From NCBI RefSeq assembly GCF_022601975.1, contig NZ_JAKVIR010000024.1, forward strand, positions 1 to 42,942: a DNA stretch of 42,942 bases, in the 5' to 3' direction. Shown piece after piece: positions 15,933 to 22,399 of this stretch. The position numbers and the translations under genes were made by a program. The stretch's first letter is position 1; each line of letters starts with the position of its first letter. The DNA comes from Pontibacter sp. E15-1. Lineage in GTDB: Bacteria > Bacteroidota > Bacteroidia > Cytophagales > Hymenobacteraceae. Under the pieces are notes generated by a model that saw nothing but the letters and a program-made list of their open reading frames with translations, searched no databases and was not told the DNA's origin.

Positions 15933-17525
15933 TCAAAAGCCCTCCCTGTCGAACGCGTGAACGCGCACGTCGCTAGTGCGCTTGTCTTTGGTTTCCGGGC
16001 CTGCCTTCAGCTCGGTGCCGCGCTCGGTGTCGTATACCCAGGTCTTTTTGCCCCAGCCACCTACTTTGGAGGTGTCGGTAATCTCATCCTCGCCGCGGCC
16101 TCCCACAATCTTTACCTTAATGCCTTTGCCAGCCTTGCCGGTCACCTTAAAGTCATCATCTCCGGCCAGACCGTGCAGCGTGATCAGCTCGGTTTCGGAA
16201 CGGAAGAATACACGGTGATAGGTAATGATGTCGTCGGACTTGCGGCGGACGGTTACCTCTGTTTCCTCGTCGTTCAGGCGCTTCACTTCAAACGTGTCTT
16301 CCACGTCAGTGCCAACTACCAGCACCTCTTTGGCAAGTATCTTATAAAACTCTTCGGCGGCTTTGGGTAGTGCATCTCTGCGGCTAATTAATTTGCGCTG
16401 CGTGGCCGGGCCCACCAGTTCATACACGGAACTGGGGAACTGCTGCACTGCTTCCGCGATCACCTGGTCGGTAATCTGCTTCTGCAGCACGTGCGCCAAC
16501 GAGTCGAACTGCTGCCGGGTCAGGGCGGAAAGCCCCCGCTCATCGATAAACCTGGAGTTCATGGTCAGGGCGTATACATCGTTAAACTCATCATCAAAAG
16601 ACTCGAACTTGCGGATAGCCCAGTTACGGCTGAAAATCCAGGGAATGATGCCATCCTGAAAACGGTAGTACATGTTATCGCGGTCTTTGGGGATGGGGCG
16701 GTAGATGCGGATGCCGTTCTCGTTGTACTGTGCCCATTCCCACTGGCCCTCGTGCCGGTCCCAGTCATGGATCAGGATGTCGAAGAGGCGTGCTTTGGCA
16801 AAGGCTACCTGGTCTATAAACACGTCGTTGTCGCCATAGCGGTTGTTCAGCACCGTGCCCGATCCGTCTATGTCCACGGCCTTGCCCATCTGTGCGGTAA
16901 TAGTTTTATCGCCGTCAAATTTTTCCTCCAGCAGGTATACCTTATCCCCGAAGCGTTCTTTGTGCTCTCCGAACGCGCTGTCGTTGGGGCGCACATACAC
17001 CAGCCGGGGGGTAGAATGCATGATGCCAGCGGCGGCAGCCATGGGCGGCGCCGTGAGCGCGGCATAGGGGTTGATGGCAGAAATCTGGTCGCGAAGCACA
17101 TTGGCCGCAAATGTCTTGCGCCATACCTTCGGCAGTACGCGGATGGGGTCTTTGTCGAGAGAGCGGAGCGCGTAGGTAAACGCGCTGGAGTCGGCCAGGG
17201 TCATGCTGGTTGTCTGAAAGCCACCGCCGATCTCTTTCACAGTCAGGCCACCGTGCGCCGTGTTCAGGTCCAGCACAGGCGCTGTTACCGGAGCGTTCCA
17301 CACGGGGCGGTAGTGCGTCCCCCACAAGATGCGGTGAAGGAAGCCGCGGCTGTAGTGCTTACCGGCTTTCACGGTAACGCTGTCTACCGCCTCAGGTGAC
17401 TGCTGCAGTTGCGTGCGCACGGCGGCATCGACGAGCGGGGTGCTGGCAAAGAAATTCTTTCGGGCGCAGCCAGCAGACAGGGTTAGGAGGAGCACAAGTA
17501 AACCTTGCACAGGGTGCATTCTCAT
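15933..17525 (-). CDS. Lipoprotein with kinase-like motifs and GD-rich C-terminus, paralogue 2
   Basis: A 530-residue lipoprotein with the lipobox LSAGC (Cys20). The start at 17525 is followed two codons later by a second ATG. It shares the full architecture of its downstream neighbour: an N-terminal beta-rich region with PVLDLNTAHGGLT, Lys125 in RSLDKDP, HDWDRHEGQW at 253-262, PIPKDRDNMYYR at about 278-289, and C-terminal LHGLAGDDDF plus VGGRGEDE turns. The two genes lie in tandem with an 88-base gap, so they probably arose by duplication. The Asp/His/Asp motif spacing is conserved between the paralogues although overall identity is modest, which suggests a functional site. The biochemical role is unknown. 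Confidence 0.75.
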   Translation of the reverse strand: MRMHPVQGLLVLLLTLSAGCARKNFFASTPLVDAAVRTQLQQSPEAVDSVTVKAGKHYSRGFLHRILWGTHYRPVWNAPVTAPVLDLNTAHGGLTVKEIGGGFQTTSMTLADSSAFTYALRSLDKDPIRVLPKVWRKTFAANVLRDQISAINPYAALTAPPMAAAAGIMHSTPRLVYVRPNDSAFGEHKERFGDKVYLLEEKFDGDKTITAQMGKAVDIDGSGTVLNNRYGDNDVFIDQVAFAKARLFDILIHDWDRHEGQWEWAQYNENGIRIYRPIPKDRDNMYYRFQDGIIPWIFSRNWAIRKFESFDDEFNDVYALTMNSRFIDERGLSALTRQQFDSLAHVLQKQITDQVIAEAVQQFPSSVYELVGPATQRKLISRRDALPKAAEEFYKILAKEVLVVGTDVEDTFEVKRLNDEETEVTVRRKSDDIITYHRVFFRSETELITLHGLAGDDDFKVTGKAGKGIKVKIVGGRGEDEITDTSKVGGWGKKTWVYDTERGTELKAGPETKDKRTSDVRVHAFDREGF

Positions 17526-17891
17526 ACAAGAGTCTTCATATTTTGTGACTCTATATAACGTAATTCAGCTATAATGTTTTCACTCATTTTTAGGATGAAA
17601 TTTTAAGTGAACAGGCGTCTGGTGTAAGGCAACGGTAGCTTTTTGAAAGGGGATGGATGCTGGAATATATTCTTTGGCTATAAGGGTATTTTGTTCCTCT
17701 GCCCTCTTCTGCTTTATTAGCGCGAGGAGCCATACAATTCGTGGCCAATGAAACACGGTGACATGAGTATAATACGAAATCGTAAACGACAACCTTAGCC
17801 TCGTTGCCCCGGATGTGCGGAAGTATGGCGTGGAGGTATACGGGCAAGTTAAGCTGTAGCGAGGGCCGATTTCAGGCATTGGGCAGAAAAG

Positions 17892-17925
17892 AAGCGCGCC
17901 CGCTACAACTGTGGCGGGCGCGCTT
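17892..17925 (-). terminator. Hairpin terminator of menB
   Basis: Perfect 12-base arms AAGCGCGCCCGC (17892-17903) and GCGGGCGCGCTT (17914-17925) with a 10-base loop. On the minus strand it is followed by TTCTTTT, and it lies 20 bases after the menB stop. The stretch from 17526 to 17890 holds no gene that I can support. Confidence 0.85.
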
Positions 17926-17944
17926 TGTTTTATATCGGGCCGGG

Positions 17945-18787
17945 TTACGGAATCCAGGGGATGTCTTTGAAGTTTGGCTTGCGCTTCTCCAGAAAGGCGT
18001 TTCGGCCTTCTTTGGCCTCGTCCGTCATGTAAGCTAGGCGCGTGGCTTCCCCGGCGAACACCTGCTGGCCTACCATACCATCGTCTGTGGCGTTGAAGGC
18101 AAATTTCAGCATTTTGATGGATGTCGGTGATTTCTGCAGGATCTCCTGCGCCCAGGCGTAAGCGGTGTCCTCCAGCTCCTCGTGCGGCACCACGGCATTC
18201 ACCATACCCATGTCGTAGGCCTCTTGCGCGGAGTAGTTGCGGCCCAGGAAGAAGATTTCGCGGGCGCGTTTCTGGCCCACCATTTTGGCCAGGTACGCAG
18301 AGCCATACCCCCCATCGAAGCTGGTTACGTCGGCATCGGTTTGCTTGAAGATCGCGTGTTCTTTGCTGGCCAGCGTCAGGTCGCAGACCACGTGCAGGGA
18401 ATGGCCGCCGCCCACGCACCAGCCCGGCACCACGGCAATCACCACCTTCGGCATAAAGCGCATCAGGCGCTGCACTTCCAGTATGTTCAGGCGCGGCATA
18501 CCGGCCTCGTCCACATACCCCTGGTGCCCACGCGCGTTCTGGTCGCCGCCGCTGCAGAAGGAGTAGATGCCGTCTTTGGTAGAAGGGCCCTCAGCAGAGA
18601 GCAGCACCACACCAATAGACGTGTCCTCGCGGGCATCCAAAAACGCCTCGAACAGTTCTGCCACCGTTTTCGGGCGGAACGCGTTGCGCACGTTCGGGCG
18701 GTTAAAAGCGATACGGGCCACGCCATCCGCTTTTTTATAGGTTATATCCTCGTATTCCTTTACGGTTTTCCAGTTTATCTTGCTCAT
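17945..18787 (-). CDS. menB: 1,4-dihydroxy-2-naphthoyl-CoA synthase (MenB)
   Basis: A 280-residue crotonase-family enzyme that closes the ring of o-succinylbenzoyl-CoA in menaquinone synthesis. Family marks are the N-terminal YEDITY region, NRPNVRNAFRPKTV, the SFCSGGDQ segment, the oxyanion-hole PGWCVGGGHSLHVVCDL, and TSFDGGYGSAYLA, which carries the Asp typical of MenB; the C-terminus ends KRKPNFKDIPWIP as in MenB orthologues. Ordinary enoyl-CoA hydratases differ at these points. Other men genes are not adjacent, except that menG/ubiE is encoded 6 kb away on the other strand. It has its own promoter and terminator. Confidence 0.96.
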   Translation of the reverse strand: MSKINWKTVKEYEDITYKKADGVARIAFNRPNVRNAFRPKTVAELFEAFLDAREDTSIGVVLLSAEGPSTKDGIYSFCSGGDQNARGHQGYVDEAGMPRLNILEVQRLMRFMPKVVIAVVPGWCVGGGHSLHVVCDLTLASKEHAIFKQTDADVTSFDGGYGSAYLAKMVGQKRAREIFFLGRNYSAQEAYDMGMVNAVVPHEELEDTAYAWAQEILQKSPTSIKMLKFAFNATDDGMVGQQVFAGEATRLAYMTDEAKEGRNAFLEKRKPNFKDIPWIP

Positions 18788-18804
18788 AACACAGAATTAA
18801 AAGC

Positions 18805-18835
18805 CAAAGGTAGCCTTTTCTGCGCAGTGGCTCAA
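18805..18835 (-). promoter_or_regulatory. Bacteroidota-type promoter for menB
   Basis: On the minus strand TTG (18833-18835), a 20-base spacer and TACCTTTG (18805-18812) match the TTG / TAnnTTTG consensus. The minus-7 word and the spacer length are the same as in the perR promoter. The ATG at 18787 lies 17 bases downstream of the minus-7 element. Confidence 0.75.
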
Positions 18836-18987
18836 CTGGTATTTTAGCTGTTGGTTTGGTTGATGTTTGCCTGAATTTTAAAGCTATTTTTGGATTAGGT
18901 GGGATGTGTTTGTAACGTTTAATGAAGCCGAAGCACGAAGCGACGCAAGGGTTACGGCTTCACCAAATATCACCAATCATTTTTTTA

Positions 18988-19311
18988 TTAGTCAACGAAG
19001 GTTTCTCTTGTCACACTTTTGCAGGCAGCTATTTCTGAAGGGTTCAGGTTACCTAACACTTTAACAATGCGGACTTTGTCAATTGTCCTTATCTGGTCAA
19101 TCACTACCCAGCCCGCTTGATTATTGTGCTTTACTTTCACACGAGTTGGATAACTCCGGCTCTTGGTCGTAATCGGGGCGATAACCACTGTTCTTAGATT
19201 ATGATTAATCTCATCCGGGGAAATTATCACACATGGCCTTGTCTTCTGTATTTCACTTCCTATAGTGGGGTCCAGATTCACCAGGACGATTTCATACTGG
19301 CTTACTTCCAT
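18988..19311 (-). CDS. mazF: Type II toxin, MazF/PemK endoribonuclease
   Basis: A 107-residue MazF/PemK-family toxin, a ribosome-independent mRNA interferase. The conserved core is NLDPTIGSEIQKTRPCVIISPDE near the N-terminus (read as GSEIQKTRPCVII), followed by VIAPITTKSRSYPTRV and the dimer-strand region GWVVIDQIRTIDKVR. It overlaps the antitoxin gene by 10 bases, the usual translational coupling. The pair is AT-rich, unlike the backbone. An additional hairpin lies downstream at 18924-18961 (GAAGCCG/CGGCTTC). Confidence 0.93.
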   Translation of the reverse strand: MEVSQYEIVLVNLDPTIGSEIQKTRPCVIISPDEINHNLRTVVIAPITTKSRSYPTRVKVKHNNQAGWVVIDQIRTIDKVRIVKVLGNLNPSEIAACKSVTRETFVD

Positions 19312-19547
19312 TCGTCAAAGCTTTCATCACCAAACACATCATCCAGTAAAAGTTGGTCATCGCCGTTCTCATGCATTTTCTTGAACGCTTGGTCCCAGCC
19401 TTTTCTTGGATGCTCAACTGGTCTTAAAATAATCTGCCCTTTTTCCAGTATTAGCTCAACTTTATCCTTGATGTTATACCTATCGAGAATGGACTTTGAC
19501 AGTCGAAGTCCCTTGGAGTTTCCTATTTGAATGATTGATACTTCCAT
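19302..19547 (-). CDS. mazE: Type II antitoxin, MazE/AbrB family
   Basis: An 81-residue antitoxin. The N-terminal swapped-hairpin AbrB/SpoVT DNA-binding fold is seen as IIQIGNSKGLRLSKSILDRY, followed by VELILEKGQIILRP. The acidic C-terminal tail (DDQLLLDDVFGDESFDEW) is the part that binds MazF in known pairs. It lies upstream of and overlaps the toxin gene. A perfect dyad just upstream (19559-19585) is a likely autoregulatory site. Confidence 0.92.
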   Translation of the reverse strand: MEVSIIQIGNSKGLRLSKSILDRYNIKDKVELILEKGQIILRPVEHPRKGWDQAFKKMHENGDDQLLLDDVFGDESFDEWK

Positions 19548-19558
19548 GCACTTATGTC

Positions 19559-19585
19559 TTATGTAATTACAAAGTTATTACATAA
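19559..19585. promoter_or_regulatory. Candidate MazE operator
   Basis: TTATGTAAT (19559-19567) and ATTACATAA (19577-19585) are perfect inverted arms with a 9-base spacer, starting 12 bases upstream of the mazE ATG. MazE-type antitoxins bind AT-rich dyads in their own promoters, so this is the natural operator candidate. Confidence 0.65.
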
Positions 19586-19626
19586 ACGCCTGGCTTCAAG
19601 ACAAAGTTCTGTGAATTTATATGATA

Positions 19627-19678
19627 GGTAACGGATTTGGCTAAAGCACGTCTTGGTGTGATTTAGCTTGGGCTAGGC
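19627..19678 (-). repeat. attC-like imperfect palindrome after hepT
   Basis: GGTAAC at 19627 and GCTAGGC at 19672 mark the ends, and the inner boxes GGCTAAAGCACG and TGTGATTTAGCT are complementary around TCTTGG. The inner box CTAAAGCAC is shared with the site at 21158-21211. It begins a few bases after the hepT stop on the minus strand. Ends are poorly conserved, so this is the weakest of the series. Confidence 0.35.
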
Positions 19679-19682
19679 AATT

Positions 19683-20015
19683 TTATTTTAACAATGCATC
19701 TACTTCGAGTTCAAGATTTGGTAGTTCTCGGATGACTATTGCCCATATAATATCTTCGGACACGGTGTCATAGCCGTGAATAATTCTATTTCTGGTGTCT
19801 ACAATTCTGCGGGCATGTGTAATCTGAATGGAAGGGTCAATATTTAATATCCTGTTAATCGCTTCGCCAATTATTTCCAGATTACGCTCAACTGCCCTTA
19901 TTGTCTTTAAGTCTTTTTGAAAGAGTAGAAAATTCCTCTCGGCGGGTAAAAACTGATATATTTCTGCAATCGCTTTTTTGATATCTGCAAGCCAAATGCG
20001 GATTTCACTTTTCAT
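19683..20015 (-). CDS. hepT: HepT-like ribonuclease toxin (HEPN, DUF86)
   Basis: A HEPN-domain toxin of the DUF86 family, 110 residues when the ATG at 20015 is used (five... codons further upstream, an in-frame ATG at 20039 gives 118, but it lies deeper in the partner gene). The RX4-HXY motif of HEPN RNases is present as RNRIIHGYD. The IGEAINRIL and ERNLEIIGEA segments are typical. In the studied pairs the toxin is inactivated by the MNT partner, by AMP transfer to the motif tyrosine. It overlaps mntA by 11 bases, which indicates translational coupling. Confidence 0.9.
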   Translation of the reverse strand: MKSEIRIWLADIKKAIAEIYQFLPAERNFLLFQKDLKTIRAVERNLEIIGEAINRILNIDPSIQITHARRIVDTRNRIIHGYDTVSEDIIWAIVIRELPNLELEVDALLK

Positions 20016-20307
20016 AAACAAGTACCTTCGTCTGGTCAATCTCTTGTTTGAGAAATGGATTTCTGATTGCTTTCTGTTCTAGAAGGTCAATCTCTCTGTG
20101 GAGTATTTGTTCTAACTGAAATTTTAATGTGAAGTAATGGTCTGTATACTCTATAGGATCTTCAGAAGAAATGTCCACGACTAGATCAATATCGCTATCA
20201 GGCTTAAATTTGTCTGTTGTTACAGAGCCGAACGCAAATAAAGAACGAACACTATGCTCGTCGCATAGATTCTTAATTTGCTGCATATGATCTCTGATAG
20301 CTTTCAT
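20005..20307 (-). CDS. mntA: MntA-like nucleotidyltransferase antitoxin
   Basis: A minimal nucleotidyltransferase of 101 residues with the GSX10DXD motif: FAFGSVTTDKF followed by PDSDIDLVVD. This is the hallmark of MNT antitoxins, which transfer nucleotides to a tyrosine of the HepT toxin. I use the ATG at 20307; three codons upstream is another ATG. The gene precedes hepT and overlaps it. The module lies in an AT-rich block between attC-like sites, which fits TA pairs stabilising cassette arrays. Confidence 0.9.
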   Translation of the reverse strand: MKAIRDHMQQIKNLCDEHSVRSLFAFGSVTTDKFKPDSDIDLVVDISSEDPIEYTDHYFTLKFQLEQILHREIDLLEQKAIRNPFLKQEIDQTKVLVYEK

Positions 20308-20359
20308 GGTGCACAATTTACGCTTATTTTATTATACTGTTGTTTATGATTTTTGTCTT

Positions 20360-20427
20360 GCCCAACGGTTAGTATAAAAAACGTGTAAGGCCGTCGGCCG
20401 TAGCATGATTTTTATACAGTGTTAGCC
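20360..20427 (-). repeat. attC-like imperfect palindrome, best example
   Basis: On the minus strand the site begins GGCTAAC (20427-20421) and ends GTTGGGC (20366-20360), the latter a perfect match to the attC GTTRRRY box. Inside, TATAAAAA pairs with TTTTTATA and the centre GGCCGTCGGCC closes the hairpin. It lies between the stop of the membrane-protein gene (20459) and the start of mntA, in the orientation expected for a cassette on the minus strand. Assignment as attC is inference. Confidence 0.5.
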
Positions 20428-20458
20428 AAAGTTGTTTTTTTCTGCATGTTTTGTGCTT

Positions 20459-21145
20459 TTATTTATCTGCTGCTTTAGATTTATACAGGTTAAACCACAT
20501 TATGAACTGTGGAATCACAATCAAGAACCATAACAGGTACTTTATTTTGAATCCGTTTTGTACAGAAGCCATAATAAAAATGCCTATAAAAACCAATACT
20601 ACAAGCAAGTAGATAACAGCAAGTACTTTTGAATAACTTTTTTTCCTAAATTCTGTCCAACTGTCAGTTGTGGGAATCGGTAGGTTTCTTAAATGCCTTA
20701 CATGTGCAGTCTCAAGGAAATAAATAAAAGAAATTAAGTCGTCTTTCAGGAATTTGAAGTTCTCAAAATTCCCTAATCTTATTTTTCTGTTCTCTGAGTA
20801 AATCGCTAGTTGTGTGGAACTGCCTTGGGGCGTGATGTCAACTTTTATCTTAGATATTTCTTTTATGTCTAGGTCGGGATAGCTTTCAAAATCCAGCAAC
20901 ATTTTTTTCTCCCAATTAAATTTTATTGTTTTCCCGTCAATTCTTATAGTTAAAAGTCCGAACGAGTATAAATAGATAAAGAAGAAAACTGATGCGGTAA
21001 AGATGGCCAATGCAAACAATATTCTTGTCAGCGGCTCAAAATGTCCAAATGACTGACCCAACCACACAACAGCAGCCATGAATGAAAAAAGTAAGCCAAA
21101 GAATGCTCTGTATTGAGAAAGTACCTTCAGCTTAAATTCTTTCAT
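20459..21145 (-). CDS. Hypothetical membrane protein with four helices
   Basis: A 228-residue protein that I do not recognise. Two hydrophobic segments lie near residues 14-30 and 40-62, and two near 173-193 and 203-220, with a polar domain of about 110 residues between them that contains beta-strand-like stretches (LTIRIDGKTIKFNW, KIKVDITPQGSS). The layout recalls a PH-like domain between membrane pairs. It is AT-rich and lies alone between two attC-like palindromes, so it is probably accessory. Confidence 0.72.
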   Translation of the reverse strand: MKEFKLKVLSQYRAFFGLLFSFMAAVVWLGQSFGHFEPLTRILFALAIFTASVFFFIYLYSFGLLTIRIDGKTIKFNWEKKMLLDFESYPDLDIKEISKIKVDITPQGSSTQLAIYSENRKIRLGNFENFKFLKDDLISFIYFLETAHVRHLRNLPIPTTDSWTEFRKKSYSKVLAVIYLLVVLVFIGIFIMASVQNGFKIKYLLWFLIVIPQFIMWFNLYKSKAADK

Positions 21146-21157
21146 CTTTATAATTTT

Positions 21158-21211
21158 GGCTAACGTGGTGGGCTAAAGTACGCTTTAGTGTGCTTTAGCT
21201 GTGGTTAGCGG
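21158..21211 (-). repeat. attC-like imperfect palindrome
   Basis: GGCTAAC (21158-21164) and GTTAGCG (21204-21210) are complementary ends; the inner boxes GGGCTAAAGTAC and GTGCTTTAGCT also pair. It overlaps the last codons of the upstream-lying 323-residue gene, as attC sites often overlap cassette gene ends, and lies 13 bases from the next gene start at 21145. Confidence 0.45.
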
Positions 21212-22156
21212 ATTTGAGTTTTCACTTCTTTCTTTTACAACATTAAGAATGACCACCTGAAAGTCATCCATGATAAAGTCCGCCCAGAGCTTAGAGTAAA
21301 AATTAAAATTAGTTGTAACCCTGTAAGTACAGCTTAAAGTTAACTTGGTCGTGTTCTTATCAATCTCTGTTATCTTATAGCCCCCATTGAGTACATCAAA
21401 ATACTTTCCACCGACTTTAACATGCTTGTCAATCGCTTCTGGTGGTATATGGTCTACCAGAATATCATATGAAAATAAATCATACAGTTGCCAGGCGGTA
21501 ATTACTTCTCTGAACCTGATTTCTTTCTCCCACTTGATGTGCCTAACTCCACCAACTCTCTCTTCCGTCAGTTCTGACTGGATAGGCTTAGGGATTCCAA
21601 TAAAGTGAGCAAAGCTCCACTTAAGCTCTTCATCCTTTATTTCACTAACGCTCTTAATGTTATTCCAAACAGTTTCTTTGTCTGCATTGATAACTATTTC
21701 TGTAGCAACGCTATTGGTGGCAGAAGGAGTATCAAAATGTGATTCAATGGGAGCGAACAGAAAAGGTATTACCAAAAAGAGATTCAATGTTTGCTGCTTG
21801 CGTTTTAAATGGTCAATAATTTTACCCATTATGACACCACCAATACTGGCTGAAAGCATAAAGGCTGGCAAAAGCATCACCACACAAATAGTAGCTTCCA
21901 GTAAGGTAATTATAGTGGTATATAGAAAAGCGAACACGGTTACCCAAGGCATGCACACCCTGAACAATCTTGATGCTTTTTGACTTTCAGTTCCAAAATA
22001 GACAGTGATAGCACCTATAACGGCAGGAACTCCAAATAGGAATGAAAGTGTCATTGTCTGAAACTGCTTAGCAGCTTCTGTTTCAATAAGAAGTCGAGCA
22101 GCCAACCCGTAGAGAGTGCCTAATACTAATCCTATTATGATTGACCTATACTTCAT
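21185..22156 (-). CDS. Membrane protein with C-terminal START/SRPBCC-like domain
   Basis: A 323-residue protein. The first half has four hydrophobic segments (about 5-20, 36-52, 69-88 and 90-112). The second half (about 145-300) reads like a polyketide-cyclase/SRPBCC domain: VATEIVINADKETVWNNI is the usual first strand and helix, followed by strand-rich sequence with GGYKITEIDKNTTKLTLSCTY near its end. Such domains bind hydrophobic ligands. The family of the whole protein is not known to me. It starts 13 bases after a GTTAGCG box (minus strand, 22176-22170), which may be the right end of another attC-like site. Confidence 0.75.
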   Translation of the reverse strand: MKYRSIIIGLVLGTLYGLAARLLIETEAAKQFQTMTLSFLFGVPAVIGAITVYFGTESQKASRLFRVCMPWVTVFAFLYTTIITLLEATICVVMLLPAFMLSASIGGVIMGKIIDHLKRKQQTLNLFLVIPFLFAPIESHFDTPSATNSVATEIVINADKETVWNNIKSVSEIKDEELKWSFAHFIGIPKPIQSELTEERVGGVRHIKWEKEIRFREVITAWQLYDLFSYDILVDHIPPEAIDKHVKVGGKYFDVLNGGYKITEIDKNTTKLTLSCTYRVTTNFNFYSKLWADFIMDDFQVVILNVVKERSENSNPLTTAKAH

Positions 22157-22342
22157 TATATTCTCTTACCGCTAACTACTGTATAGTAGGAATACCTACT
22201 CCTACTATCTGCACTATGTGTGGAGTACAGACAAGTCTTTTTGATATCCTAAACTTTTAACTAAATATAGTAATTTCCCTTTTATAGAGTTTGGTTTTTA
22301 TAGTCCGATACCTTTAAGTTTTACAAAAACAATAAACACAAA

Positions 22343-22376
22343 AAAACGCCTGCCACATTGCTGCGGCAGGCGTTTT
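22343..22376 (-). terminator. Hairpin terminator of typA
   Basis: AAAACGCCTGCC (22343-22354) and GGCAGGCGTTTT (22365-22376) are perfect arms with a 10-base loop; on the minus strand the hairpin is followed by a T-run. It lies 24 bases after the typA stop. Confidence 0.85.
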
Positions 22377-22399
22377 ATATATAGCGAACGCTAGTAAGC

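Noticed and set aside
16491..17399. Open frame of 302 codons on the plus strand
   Set aside because: It is antisense to the second lipoprotein gene and has no recognisable domain.
17580..18419. Long minus-strand frame covering menB and its 3' flank
   Set aside because: It overlaps menB in another frame, runs through the terminator and looks non-protein-like.
18924..18961. Further attC-like site after mazF
   Set aside because: Only a simple GAAGCCG/CGGCTTC hairpin; the end boxes do not match the other palindromes well enough.
22170..22225. Full attC-like site upstream of the 323-residue gene
   Set aside because: Only the right-hand box (GTTAGCG on the minus strand) and an inner dyad are present; no left partner found, so it is not listed as a feature.
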